From Canna indica (Eukaryota; Streptophyta; Magnoliopsida; Zingiberales; Cannaceae): 64,000 nucleotides of DNA. The position numbers and the translations under genes are program-made. Shown one piece after another: positions 22,514-34,168 of this stretch; the stretch's first letter is position 1; each line of letters opens with the position of its first letter. The notes beneath the pieces were generated by a model, which saw nothing but the letters and a program-made list of their open reading frames with translations, made no database searches and was not told the DNA's origin. The stretch covers positions 52,197,501 through 52,261,500 of the forward strand of contig CP136890.1 in NCBI GenBank assembly GCA_034359265.1, written 5' to 3'.

Positions 22514-23217
22514 TTTGGTCGCACATAATCATGATCCTTAAGCATAAGGTCGCTCTACACCCATAATTCATAGTTCCTGAAATCTAGGGGAAAGATCCTC
22601 CAATCAATCCAAAATTTTGGCTATAGGGGAAATTTACCATCAGCAACCCCTACAGATCCCTTATGCAGAACTCTATCAATCGGCCCCCTAGGATCCCTAG
22701 GGCCGCCCTAACCAAACTGCACCATGAATATTTAAACTTTATGACGAGACCCACTGAATCATTCAAGATACTAAGAAAACATTACAAGGATCTCTAATTC
22801 AGGCACCCATACAAAGGTAGCCCCCAAAAATGGTGCACTCTTTAGCACAGGGCCATTCATGGCCTCAAGCTATGCTACCCTGGGACTGTCCCAGTTCCTC
22901 CTCTCGATCCTGCGGTGGTCTCCCAAGACCCCTGCCCCAGCCTCGGCCTTGGCGCTCTATGGAGTTGCTGCCACTACAGCTCCTCGCGGCACCAAAGGCC
23001 TCCATCAATTTGGAATCATCGGAAAGAAAATATCAAAATTAGATAATTTAATTCACCCTAAGTCGTTAAGTAACTAAACCACAAGTCGCGCTGAGGTGCA
23101 GACTTAGCCTATTGATCTCATAACATACCCCTACCGTATACTGACACACTAGAAATGCCCTATATGGTGACAACTCTAGGTCATAGTCAGACCGAACCAC
23201 ATGCTCTGATACCACAT
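22514..23217 (-). pseudogene. gypsy-1 gag, largely deleted, with leader
   Basis: Only the N-terminal part is recognisable: minus strand about 23010-22830, with an arginine/glycine-rich run RQGRGWGRGL typical of the start of chromovirus gag. The main capsid domain expected before the zinc knuckle is missing, and 22560-22830 shows no gag motif. This internal deletion makes the element non-autonomous. Confidence 0.65.
23203..23214 (-). other. primer binding site of gypsy-1
   Basis: The minus strand reads TGGTATCAGAGC, complementary to the 3' end of initiator methionine tRNA, three bases inside the 5' LTR. Confidence 0.9.
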
Positions 23218-23869
23218 TGTCACGCCCCAACTCAGGGTCACGTGACCGGCTAAGTTATACATGCCTATACATCGCAGCCTAAACCATGCACATGCCAACT
23301 GAACAATAAAACATAGCGAAAAGAAATAAACGAATTTTATTTCGAATGGAAAACCAAACCATAAATCATTATAAGTAAGTTTAGCAAAATAATAAAGTGC
23401 GAAAATAGTAAATCAGGTTCAACTGTTCAATTACAATAAAATCTGAAATAAAGACATGAATGTCCCCAAGGGACTACAACTCTAAAACACTGAAACACAA
23501 GTGCATGACTAACTACCAAAAACTCAACTACGACCCCTAACTAGGACTCCTATGAGATCAATATGACTTCTCTGCCCTCCAGCCGTGCCAAGTGCTCCAA
23601 CCTACCTCACCGGTCAGGCTCTACAAAACAAAAAGAACGACAACGGGTGAGTTCAAAAGAACTCAATGAGCGGTTCTACCAACCCCCACGAAAAACCAAA
23701 TACAGATATAAAGCATAAATGCAAACACCTGACTCAAGCAGGAAAGGTCACAAAGAAGTGACTAGCTACTAGGCCATCTGGCTACCACACGCCCGGACGC
23801 AACCAACACCCAAACGGTGAAGATCAACAGGCCTATGCCTTCCATGCCCTAAGGCAACAAATTAAACAT

Positions 23870-24300
23870 ACTAGGATAATCGGGAAGGCCCTCCGAACTT
23901 ATCATAATATAAGAAACTCGGGAGCAATCGGGATTGGCCCATTCGAACTTGCTCCACGAGACGCATAGGAACAATAGGGAATCGCCCATCCGAACTTGCC
24001 CCTTTAAGATATCACAAAAATAATCGGGATTTGCCAGTCCAAACTTATTCCTTAAAAACACCTGGAGAATAATCGGGATAAGATCTCCGAACTTATTCCA
24101 CGAGGTCAAACCGGAATAATCGGGATTTGTCCATCCGAACTTATTCCAATAAATATTGTAGGAATAATCACGATTCGCCCATCCGAACTTATTCATTTAA
24201 ATATAGAATCTTGGGAACAATTGAAATTTTCCCGTCTGAACTTGTTCCACAAGATGCGCAGGAACAATCAGGATTTGCCCATTTGAACTAGTTCCACAGG
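23870..24300. repeat. degenerate tandem repeat inside the gypsy-1 5' LTR
   Basis: The counterpart of the array at 16560-17000: about seven units of the AATCGGGATT / CCATCCGAACTT pattern, with independent point changes. Confidence 0.8.
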
Positions 24301-26041
24301 TTGGGAATTAGTCATCCAACCTTCAGGGTCTAGCCCGCAACCCAGATCCTCAACGAGCCTCTCCGCCATTCATAAAGATATGGCGCAACATGACCTAAGT
24401 CAAGTCTCTCCTACGGTATCTTAGGGGTGTCCTTATTGGGGCAAGCGTCTCAACACTCCAATACCCGACCCCAACTTGTAGACCCGTAATATCATAACCC
24501 GTGAGGTTTTATTTCATGCATAACTTTATTTGTTGGTTCATAACAGATATGCTCCCCCTTTGTTCAATTTTAATTATGCAATTAAAATTTAATCACCAAG
24601 ATTAAGATTTTGTTTTAGGATTTTATTTTAGCTTACTGTTGTGCCCAAAACTGATGTGTCTAACCCGAATCTGGTCACCAGAGTATGACCTATGTTTCCA
24701 AACTATATTTTCTAGTTGAAACGATAGGTTACACGACTATATTCAGAAAACTATACACATCATAAACAGGATATTAAATCAGCCCTAAATCAACAATTCA
24801 GCATATTGTTTTCAGCCTAATTGAGTTTTCAGCAACTCAAGATAAATAAATCCGAAATTTCAGAAGTAAATTCCTTAATTATCAACATAACAGAATTATA
24901 TCATTGAGACAAAACTTCTCAAGAAATAAATCATGATTGTTTAACCAAGAGTAGCATGAACCAAGAAAATCTTCAAGCAAGAATCAATTTACATGATCAA
25001 GAATCTCATATCTAGAACACTCAAGGCTTCAAGATCAAATCTTATTTTTATAAAACATGCTCCACATCCAAAAATCATAGATTTAAATCTAAATCATGCA
25101 CAACAATTCAAGAACCTAAATAGGCAAGCAACTCAAGATATAGACTTCATGATAAACAAGAACTCTCACTTGGGCATTCGTCGAACACCTTGAGGGCACC
25201 CTTGCTTCACCCTTTGCCGAGCACCCCTTGGGTAAACCTAGGGCTGCCGATCCACAAAGGGAGAGTTTCTACCCTCCTTCCACGAATTGGCGCAAGAACA
25301 GGGCAATCAAAATCCACGATTCGGCGAGAAATCACAAGAATCAAGAAAATGCCCAAATCGGCTCAAAACTACGAGAGAACCCGAGAAAGGAGAGGTAAAA
25401 CCACTCACCTAAATAAGAAGGATGATTAGAGGAGAAATCCCAGACAACGGCCCTCGAATTCAGCTTCAAGAATTGACGGCTGGACTCAAAGAAGGGGGAA
25501 AGGGGGTGGCGGCTCCACTTCAAGCTGCCAGCTTGAAGAGAGGGAAAGGGGGAGAGAGGGTGGCTGGCTCGTCTTCAAAGGGAAGGGAATAAGAAGGGGG
25601 GAAAGGAGAGGGAAAGCTCGGCTGGGCTTCGGGCGGCTGGGCTTGGCGGCTCCAAGAGAGGAAGGGGAGGGTCGGCTGGTGGCTTGGCTCCTCCCTTCAA
25701 GAATTCTATGTGGCTCCAATGGGGAGCCGCACACGAGGGGGGGGGGGGGTTATACCCCTTAAACCTAAATCCACTAACCCTCTTACTAAACCCGCATCCG
25801 CCTCGATCGAAAACCAACCCCGCTAACCCGACTATGCTTAATTAAACCCAAATTAACCCCATTCTAAACATATGCATTAGTCAATATGCGACATAATTTA
25901 ATAATTCGAACACATGCACTCACATAATTAAATAAATTCATCTACGCAAGTAAAAATTACATAATTCATATTCCTACTTACCCCGAGTAAGCTCGCACCG
26001 GAACAAGAGTCGACTCGACTCGACTCGACCCCGGACTAGCC

Positions 26042-29000
26042 TGTTGGGTGAAATGGCACACTAGAGGGGGTGTGAATAGTGTGTTAACTAAATCTATTTG
26101 CCTAATTCCGATTTTAATCATTTTATTAAACTACTTAGGCTATTTATAATTCGATGACTAAATGCGGAAGCAATAATAATAATGCAATCAATATAGAGAT
26201 TTATAGTGGTTCAGCCCCAATGCCTACTCCACTACCTAAGCACCCCGCTTAGGATTTCCAAACTTAGTTTACTAGATTTAAATAGTTTCCCTTACAAAGA
26301 GGACTTTGACTCGAAGAGTCTCACTCTCAATCTAAGGCACTTCCACACCCGGAAGTCTCCGCCTTCTTACCGAGAGCACTCTTACACCTCAACCCTAAGG
26401 GACAACTCTACTAATCCTAGTAAACTATGTTTACAACGGTGGGTTTAAGCCTTAACCTAGGTTTACACAAGTTTAGTTACAATGAAATAAACAATAAAAT
26501 AAACCAATAAATAGAGCAATAAATCAACCAATGAAGTACTTAGCTCCACAACAGGATTCCTAGCTTCCTCTTGATGCCTTTGATGGTGAAACAATGAGGG
26601 TAAGGCTCAATCAAAGGGATGAGATATCAAAGCTAGGGTTCTTCCAAGAATTGACGCAATGAAAGCTTGGAATTGATCAAGGATGGCTCAATGAAGTGTA
26701 GGAGTGATCAAAAGTGTCTTAGGAAGGCTCAGGCATGGGTCTTTATAGAGCCAAGAAGAAATGGAACGAAACAGCTGGCTCAACGGGCGGAAAACTAGCC
26801 GTTTTCACCGTTCGGTTGCTTGCCGGTCGATCGTCGATTGACCGATCGACCGCCCAGAGACCGCTGGCTCTAATTGCATTGTTCGGTCGACCGACGGATC
26901 GACCGAATGAGTCGCGACATGCGATCCGCAATCCGGTCGATGACTAAATGTGGAAGCAATAATAATAATGCAATCAATACAGAGATTTATAGTGGTTCGG
27001 ACCCAATGCCTACTCCACTACCTAAGCACCCCACTTAGGATTTCCAAACTTAGTTTACTAGATTTAAATCGTTTCCCTTACAAAGATGACTTTGACTCGA
27101 AGATTCTCACTCTCAATCTATGGCACTTCCACACCCGGAAGTCTCCGCTTTCTTACCAAGAGCACTCTTCCACCTCAACCCTAAGGGACTACTCAACTAA
27201 TCCTAGTAAACTACGTTTACAAGGGTGGGTTTAAGCCTTAACACCAAGGCAACCACCAACTCAATCAAACCTAGCAACCTAGGTTTACACAAGTTCAGTT
27301 ACAATGAAATAAACAATAAAATACACCAATAAATGGAGCAATAAATCAACCAATGAAGTACTTAGCTCCACAATAGGATTCCTAGCTTCCTCTTGATGCC
27401 TTTGGTGGTGAAACAATGAGGGTAAGGCTCAATCAAAGGGAAGAGATATCAAAGCTAGGGTTTTTCCAAGAATTGACGCAATGAAAGATTGGGATTGATT
27501 AAGGATGGCTCAATGAAATGTAGGAGTGATCAAAAGTGTCTTAGGAAGGCTCAGGCATGGGTCTTTATAGAGCCAAGAAGAAATGGAACGAAACAGCTGG
27601 CTCAACGGGCGGAAAACTAGCCGTTTCCGCCGTTCGGTCGCTTGCCGATCGATCGTCGGTCGACCGACCGATCGATCGCCCAGCGACCGCTGGCTCTAAT
27701 TGCACTAGTCAGTCGACCGATGGGTCGACCGAATGAGTCGCGACATGCGATCCGCAATCCGATCGATGACTAAATGTTAAAGCAATAATAATAATGCAAT
27801 CAATACAGAGATTTATAGTGGTTCGGCCCCAATGCCTACTCCACTACCTAAGCACCCCGCTTAGGACTTCCAAACTTAGTTTACTAGATTTAAATCGTTT
27901 CCCTTACAAAGAGGACTTTGACTCGAAGAGTCTCACTCTCAATCTAAGGCACTTCCACACCCGGAAGTCTCCGCCTTCTTACCGAGAGCACTCTTCCACC
28001 TCAACCCTAAGGGACTACTCAACTAATCCTAGTAAACTACGTTTACAACGGTGGGTTTAAGCCTTAACACCAAGGCAACCACCAACTCAATCAAACCTAG
28101 CAACCTAAGTTTACACAAGTTCAGTTACAATGAAATAAACAATAAAATACACCAATAAATGGAGCAATAAATCAACCAATGAAGTACTTAGTTCCACAAT
28201 AGGATTCCTAGCTTCCTCTTGATGCCTTTGATGGTGAAACAATGAGGGTAAGGCTCAATCAAAGGGATGAGATATCAAAGCTAGGCTTTTTCCAAGAATT
28301 GATGCAATGAAAGCTTGGAATTGATCAAGGATGGCTCAATGAAGTGTAGAAGTGATCAAAAGTGTCTTAGGAAGGCTTAGGCATGGGTATTTATAGAGCC
28401 AAGAAGAAATGGAACGAAACAACTGGCTCAACGGGAGAAAAACTAGCCGTTTCCGTCGTTCTGTCTCTTGCCGGTCGATCATCGGTCAACCGATCGATCG
28501 ACCGACGCACTCACTGCCATTTTTTTGCCTCTATCGGTCGATCGAAAACTAGACAGACTTGGCAATTTTCTATTTTGCTTGGGTTTTTGTACTCGTTTGG
28601 GTTCCATTTTTGCTAAGCCTACTTATGTAATATTTATTAACTTTAAGTTCATAACTTTAACATAAATGTTATATAAGGATTACCCCCCATTTGGATTCAA
28701 TAAAAATATTTAAAAAATCAAAATCCTTAAGAATCAAAATCTAGTTATTGGGGTCTAGTACAAATTTTCCGAAAACGGAAATTTCCTAATTTTTTCGGTC
28801 AAATAAGGTTAGGCTAAAGGCTTCCAAAAATTCCTAAGAAATACCTCATTATCTAATTTTAACCCAAGGAACAATTACCATCATTTTTTATGTCAAGAAA
28901 GTATCTAGGTCATATAGCCCTCCAAGGAGCTCCCTAGGCTTAGTGAGTTTCAGGGTGGTTTCCAAGTTTTCATGTTTTGGGGTTCGGGATAGGTTTTAGG

Positions 29001-29251
29001 GTTCTTTGCATCATAAAGAGGATTTACAATATAAACTAGACACCCAAAACCTAAACTCTAACTTCCCGAAGAATTCGAGCGCGTCGACCAACGTCCTTCC
29101 GATTTCTCAATTTCTTCGATATTTCCGATCGAGGACGTCGTGCGCTAACCGAGTTGGAACCTGAAAGATTTGTCAATGAAACATCATTAGTTCCATGTTT
29201 GTTATCATCAAAACCCAGATTATGACTAAGGTTGAAAATCTTAAGCCAATA
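26042..29251 (-). mobile_element. solo LTR of a Sirevirus-like copia element, internally triplicated
   Basis: It is bounded by TGTTGGGTG on the left and AAGCCAATA (from CCAACA) on the right, with near-identical flanks TAGCC (26037-26041) and TAGTC (29252-29256). There is no internal region, primer site or polypurine tract, so it is a solo LTR formed by recombination. It belongs to the same family as the LTRs at 35980-37242 and 58909-59974 but is 3.2 kb long where the forward copy is 1.26 kb. The extra length comes from tandem copies of an 826-bp unit. Confidence 0.9.
26151..28549 (-). repeat. three tandem copies of an ~826-bp LTR unit
   Basis: Copies start at 26151, 26937 and 27763, each with TCGATGACTAAATG. 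Copy 1 is 786 bp because it lacks a stretch of about 41 bp (ACACCAAGGCAACCACC...) present in copies 2 and 3. Each copy ends in a cluster of CGGTCGA/TCGACCG words, and the junctions fall in the shared word TCGA. Each copy also carries a TATA-like CTATAAAG on the minus strand (about 26740, 27565, 28390), so the array contains three potential promoters. Confidence 0.9.
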
Positions 29252-29321
29252 TAGTCCGCTAGGCTAACAAACACAAACATAAAGGAAAAATAATAAAAAA
29301 TATCTAGGATATTACAAATAT

Positions 29322-29867
29322 ATTAAATATATAAATAAAAATATATATTTATACAATATTTAGTTATAATATATAAAATATTTATATACAATTCACTATT
29401 ATATATTTATATATATGAAAATATTAATAAATATTTATGTATACTATATAATATAATATTATATAACATTGTTGTAGTGATATATAATAATCGGGTAATT
29501 AATACCTGGATAATTAATACCGAGTAATTAATACTTGAGTGTTTAATAGAGCCATGTATTAATTACTAGGAGTGGAGTCAGGTAATTAATACCCGAAGCC
29601 TTCTATTAATGGCGTCGAGTAATTAATACCTTGCGCCATTTATAGGAGGTGCCGGATAATTAATACCCGACGCTATTTGTGGAAGGCACCGGGTTTTAAT
29701 TATCTGACGCCATTAATAACACCGGATAATAATTTTTATTCTCCCTCTACTTCCTGCATGGTAATCGGCGTTTTTGGAAAGGTCGAAATTAAATTTCCGA
29801 CCTCAAAAAGACGTCATTTTTTTTTAAAATTAGCGTTTGTTTCACTACATTTTGTTGTATTGTTTCT
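29322..29867. other. AT-rich DNA and TAATTAATA repeats, no gene
   Basis: 29322-29470 is nearly pure A/T. From about 29486 to 29735 the words GGGTAATTAATACC and variants (TAATTAATACCCGACGCC) recur at least seven times in both orientations, separated by GC-richer spacers. TTGTTGTAGTG at about 29468-29478 and CACTACATTTTGTTG at about 29852 resemble CACTA ends but point outward, so no element could be delimited. Confidence 0.55.
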
Positions 29868-30745
29868 CTCCTGAGCAGTCTTGGGAGACATCTTCTTGGA
29901 GAGCGTGATGCCATGACACATAGGCAAGTAGCCTCTTTTATTGGCTTCCATGCTAAACCTTTTTAACACGGTATAAATATACCAAGACTAGGATAAACCA
30001 AACATCCTTCTAGTTCTATCTCTGTAGATCTTAATACCAAGTACATAGGATGCTTCTCCCTGGTCTTTCATGGAGAAGTTTTTGGATAACCATGCTTTCA
30101 CTGACTGGAGCATGGGAATATCATTCCCAATGAGTAGTATGTCATCCACATACAACACAATGAACACAACGGCGCTCCCACTAACCTTTTTGTAAACACA
30201 AGGTTCATTCACATTTTTGATAAAGCCAAACTCTTTGACTATCTCATCAAAATGGATGTTCTAACTCCTCGAGCCTTGCTTGAGTCCATATATGGATCTT
30301 GGCAACTTGCACACCTTCTCCGGTCCTACCGAGGATACGAATCCTTCTGGCTGAGTCATATAGACTTCCTCCTCAAGTTCATCATTGACGAATGCAGTCT
30401 TGACATCAATTTGCCAGATCTCGTAATCATGGTATGCCGCAATGGCTAGCAATATCCGAATAGACTTGAGCTTGAGCATGGGTATTGGAGAAAAAGTTTC
30501 ATCATAGTCAACACTTTGACTTTGGGTGAAACCTTTTGCAACCATTCTGGCCTTATAGGTCTCCCCCTTGTCATCTGCTCCGATCTTTCTTTTAAAGATC
30601 CACTTACACCCTATAGGAGTGACTCCTTCAGGTAAGTTAACCAAAGTCCAAACTTGGTTGGTGAACATCGAGTCTATTTCAGATTTCATTGCTTCTTTCC
30701 ATTGTTTGCAATGAACATCCTTGATTGCTTGATCATAGGATTGTG
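29868..30745 (-). pseudogene. copia reverse-transcriptase fragment
   Basis: The minus-strand frame from 30745 contains QAIKDVHCKQWKEAMKS, CKWIFKRK, YKARMVAKGFTQ, DVKTAFVNDELEEEVYM, SIYGLKQ, then YVDDILLIGND and KRGYLPMCHGITLSKKM. It covers the RT palm and connection to just before RNase H. One TAG at 30261-30263 replaces the expected tryptophan. Otherwise the frame is open. The fragment is cut on the right by a copia LTR remnant and on the left at about 29868. It belongs to a different copia lineage from copia-1 and copia-2. Confidence 0.88.
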
Positions 30746-31133
30746 TGTTAGTATTGGCCTTTTATGAGATTGGCTATATTTGGCAAAACTACTCCAGGTT
30801 AATTCTTAGTCAACTAGGAGAAGTTTTGCAAATGTTGAAGATAATTTCAACTGTGTGAGAACAGTTTCAACTTCTCTGTGTGACACTTTATCTTGTTTGA
30901 GTGATTCTGGATATATGTCTGATATTGATGATGACTGGTTGTATTTTCTTGCTCTGACCATGGTTGTGGTTGTGAAATTGTGATGATAGTTATGTCTGTG
31001 GCTGGATATTGTTTTACACTGTTGATCTTTATTTTGACAGTTATTTTGACTTTGTGAAACTATCTCCTGTTATCAATTTTTTTGGTAATTTTTGTCAGAA
31101 TGGTTTTTTGCCAAATACGCCAAAGGAGGAGTT
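30746..31133 (+). repeat. truncated copia LTR start plus 3' internal region with polypurine tract (copia-3)
   Basis: 30746 to about 30850 reads TGTTAGTATTGGCC and matches the first 105 bp of the LTR at 31134-31972, after which the two diverge. The remainder up to 31133 is non-coding and ends in the polypurine tract CAAAGGAGGAGTT (31121-31133) that immediately precedes the next LTR. Confidence 0.75.
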
Positions 31134-31972
31134 TGTTAGTGTTGACCTTTTATGAGATTGGCTATATTTGGGAAAAGTACTCCAGGTTAATTCTATGTCA
31201 ACTAGGAGAAGTTCTGAAGACAATTTCAACTGCTCCTACAATCTATGGATTTCAGGATAAGGATGCAGCGCAAAATGAGGACTTTTTGTTTCATGCAGAT
31301 TTGATGACTCTTGGTCTGCAATATTAATGATGATTCTCTTTATTGTCTCTAATGATTCTCTTTATTGTCTCTAATATTTTTAATCATCGCTAATTATTTT
31401 ATTGCCCGATTAATTTTATGAGTAGAGGAGAGGTCCTCTTTAATATTTCTAGGCGTTACTACTTTTAATCTTTATGGTCATTATGTTTTGGTGCTGACTG
31501 TTTGTTTTGAACCGATGATTGTTGGTTGTTGAACTAATGGTATTATTGAACAATAGTTATGTCAACATTGATTCAGATCTATCAATTGTCACATATAAAT
31601 TTTGGTGAAAAGATCTGGTTTATCAACTCCCGTGTGTGTACATTGTGTTGCTAGTTATTTTGAGTTGAGACTGTTGAGTGCAAGACGGTAATAATCTACC
31701 TTTCTTATCTTCAAGTGAAGATGGTTTCAGGTTGTTAACTCACTACAACACAGGGACTATATGGAGGACGGAACTCAAGTTAGCATCTGTCCAATGAGTG
31801 CCCCGCAGATTAGGTGACAAGCTTTGTCACTGAACTAGGTAAGCAAACCTTTGTGTTTGCTGGTGTTTTTTGTTTTGGTTCTTACTTTGCTACTTGTAGC
31901 AGTTGCAATAGCAATTGCAACTTCCTATTCAACTGTCCTTAACAGAAATTCCCTTAAAGACCTATATTGTCA
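31134..31972 (+). repeat. copia-3 LTR flanked by both PPT and PBS
   Basis: It runs from TGTTAGTGTTGACC to ATATTGTCA. A polypurine tract lies directly to its left, as for a 3' LTR, and a primer site (TGGTATTAGAGC, 31975-31986) with gag lies directly to its right, as for a 5' LTR. It is therefore the shared middle LTR of a tandem (LTR-internal-LTR-internal) arrangement. Confidence 0.82.
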
Positions 31973-31974
31973 AT

Positions 31975-31986
31975 TGGTATTAGAGC
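31975..31986 (+). other. primer binding site of copia-3
   Basis: TGGTATTAGAGC follows the LTR end by two bases and matches the initiator-Met-tRNA primer site with one change. Confidence 0.85.
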
Positions 31987-32895
31987 GGTTGTGCTAATCT
32001 TTGCCTGCACAAGATCCTTGGTGTCAATATAGGAAATTCTGTCAATGTTCCACCTTTGCTTATCGGAACAAACTATGCATAATGGAAGGCTAGGATGAGG
32101 GCTTTCATCAAGTCCTTGGATGATCATTGCTGGGACACTATAGAGATTGGATCTCCCACAACACCTGATGGGATTGAGCGCAAACCTAAAAGCCAATATA
32201 CATAAGCAGAAATTATTGCAGCAAATTATGATAATAAAGCCCTTAATGCTATATTCAGTGGAGTTGATTTTCTCAGTTTAAACTAATCTTGGCTTGTACC
32301 TTGGCAAAATGGGCATGGAAAATTTTAGAAAGGAATCATGAAGGATCCCTGACGCTTCAGAAGTCAAAAGTTGAAATCCTCAACACCACATTTGAGAATC
32401 TAAAGATGGGAGAAGATGAAAGTATACAAGACCTTCATGGGCGTATCAAAGATCTCATGAACAATACTACCAACCGTGGAGAGTCATTCTCTGAAAAAGA
32501 GGTAGTAAGGAAAGTTTTGAGAGCCATACCTACCAAGTTCGATATGAAAGTTGCTGCCATAAGTGAAGTTCATGACCCATCTACTATTACTCTTGACACT
32601 GATGGGCAAACTTGAAACTTATGAGTTGGAATTATCTCAAAAATATTCTCACAAAGAAAAGAACAAGAATCTTGCCTTCAGAGCTACTGAGGATGAGATC
32701 AAGTCAGAAGATTGTTCTAAAGAGGAGATGGTTGTTGTATTGGCTCTTATGACAAAGAATTTCAAGAGATTTGCGAGAGCTAAGAATAAGGTAAACTAGA
32801 ACTCTCAATCAAACTTGCAGTTCAAAGAGTAGTTTTAACTGCATGAGTCTGCCAGTTCAAAGTCAAACTTCTCCACTGGAGAAAATAGAAGAAGT
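31987..32895 (+). pseudogene. copia-3 gag, interrupted
   Basis: It contains PPLLIGTNYA, then WKARMRAFIKSLDD, and a UBN2-type segment ESIQDLHGRIKDLMNN followed by VRKVLRAIPTKFDMKV, all of the copia gag type. Stops occur at about 32069 (TAA after NYA), 32201 and 32284, with frameshifts near 32600 and 32798. It is cut by the CACTA terminus at 32896. The rest of the element should lie beyond the right edge of the window. Confidence 0.85.
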
Positions 32896-33115
32896 CACTA
32901 CAAAAAATTTAGTAATTTGCGACAGCAAAGGTAGGACTCGCAGATGCGACGGTTTTACGACCGCTGACAACGGGGGTCGCAGAGTAGTCATATATGCGAT
33001 GGCTTTGCGACTGCCACTATTGCAGTCGTAGAATCAAAATGCCCACGATGGCATGGCGACCCCTTTGTGACCATCTTTTGCTATCACTTACACGGTCGCA
33101 AAACCGTCGCTGAGC
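32896..33115. repeat. CACTA-2 left TIR and subterminal repeats
   Basis: CACTACAAAAAATTTAGTAA is followed by GCGACAG, GATGCGACGG, GGTCGCAGAG, GGCGACC and CGGTCGCAAAACCGTCGC. The word set and spacing match the other CACTA ends in the window. Confidence 0.85.
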
Positions 33116-33369
33116 CCTTCCCCCCTCACTCTCCCTCCTTTTTTCTTAACCCGCCAACCATGGCGACAGTTCGTTATCCATTCATTCGCCGCCAATCAGA
33201 TATGGGTCATGGCCGCTAGGCTAGCTTCCATGGAGAAGGGGATTGTCCATCTTGTGAAGTGTGCGGTTATCGAGCTTATATTGCCAATCTAATCGATCAC
33301 GCTCTCTATGAGGTATTTGCTCCTCGGTGAGGTGGATGGGGTTCGAGTATTTTTGTTGTGATCATCCTC

Positions 33370-34168
33370 TAGATCTGCATCATGCTCGTCGTCATCCGCG
33401 CCCTCTCCTTCGTCCTCCGCCCCACTTGCCGGCATTTTAGCTCCCTCCTCTCCTCCCCCGCCTTCCTTTCTAACCTCCAAGTCCACAACTCCTCTGCTTT
33501 CCTCCTCCTCTCCCACCCCCAGTTCTCCCACCGTTGCTTACCGCTCTATGATCCCCTCCAACGTCTTCGTCTACGACTCCACCGCCCTCGCCTAGACCTG
33601 CTTCACCGGCTTCGAGCCCATCTGAGGACAAGGGAATTCGTACCAAAATGGTACCTTTTTGGACATGTCGCTCTATTTCACCACTTCCGAGCCCTTCTCC
33701 ATGGTGGGATTCGACCTCCAGAATGGAGAGTGGGACATCGCAGCGGCACCCACGTTGCCGACGGAGTTGGCGTTTGTTCGGCTAGTGGGTGGAGGCGACT
33801 GGCTCTACCTGGTCAGCGGAGTCGGGAGGGATGGAATCTTGAGGAGCTTGAGGCTGTGGGAGCTCGTGGCGGGGAAGCTAGACGAAAACATGAGATATTG
33901 GGAGGAATTGGGGTGGCTGCCGGAGATGATGTGCAGGAAATTTTTAGCCTTTTTTGTATCAGTGTGCTACCACAACTACTCTCATGTTCACTGTCTCTGG
34001 CATGAGGGGCTTATTTGAGTCTTCTGCACCACATGGTCGGAGGTGTTGTTCTACAAGGTGTCGTGGGGGACATGGCATTGGTTGTCGAGGTGCCCGATGC
34101 TGCAAGAGAAGTGGAGTTGCGGATTCAGATGGTTCTCCTTCGTCCCTGACCTCTTTGTTGTGGTTTGA
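33370..34168 (+). pseudogene. F-box/kelch-repeat protein gene, captured and decayed
   Basis: The N-terminal part (about 33370-33600) reads CRHFSSLLSSPAFLS and SHPQFSHRCLPLYD, the region just after an F-box, with frameshifts and a TAG after TALA. From 33659 one frame runs almost to the end: MSLYFTTSEPFSMVGFDL, ELAFVRLVGGGDWLYLVSG, LWELVAGKL, LPEMMCRKF, SVCYHNYSHVHCLWHEGLI. After a single TGA (34016-34018) it continues with TWSEVLFYKVSWGTWHWL, KWSCGFRWFSFVPDLFVVV and a terminal TGA at 34168. This resembles the plant F-box/kelch family to which Arabidopsis At5g43190 belongs (from memory). Such proteins act as substrate receptors of SCF ubiquitin ligases. An AFF insertion follows CRKFL. The fragment lacks a start and the F-box core. 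Confidence 0.8.

Larger units (their letters stand above)
15323..29316 (-). mobile_element. complete Ty3/gypsy chromovirus-type element (gypsy-1)
   Basis: The LTRs at 15323-18789 and 23218-29316 flank a minus-strand gypsy polyprotein. The outer flanks are AATAT on both sides (15318-15322 and 29317-29321), a perfect TSD. After subtracting one insertion from each LTR, both are about 2.85-2.9 kb. Long LTRs and a chromodomain-like tail on integrase fit the Tekay/Del group of chromoviruses. That lineage name is inference. Confidence 0.95.
23218..29316 (-). repeat. 5' LTR of gypsy-1, split by a solo copia LTR
   Basis: The LTR reads TGTCACGCCCC from 23218 and resumes after the insertion at 29257 to end in GATATTACA at 29316. 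It carries the same tandem array (about 23870-24300) and poly-G tract (about 25738-25750) as the left LTR. The insertion 26042-29251 interrupts a GGACTAG...CGCTAGG sequence that is continuous in the left LTR at about 18721-18737. Confidence 0.92.

Noticed and set aside
29463..29866. A CACTA element between TTGTTGTAGTG (29478) and CACTACATTTTGTTG (29852)
   Set aside because: The termini face outward, not inward, and no duplication was found.
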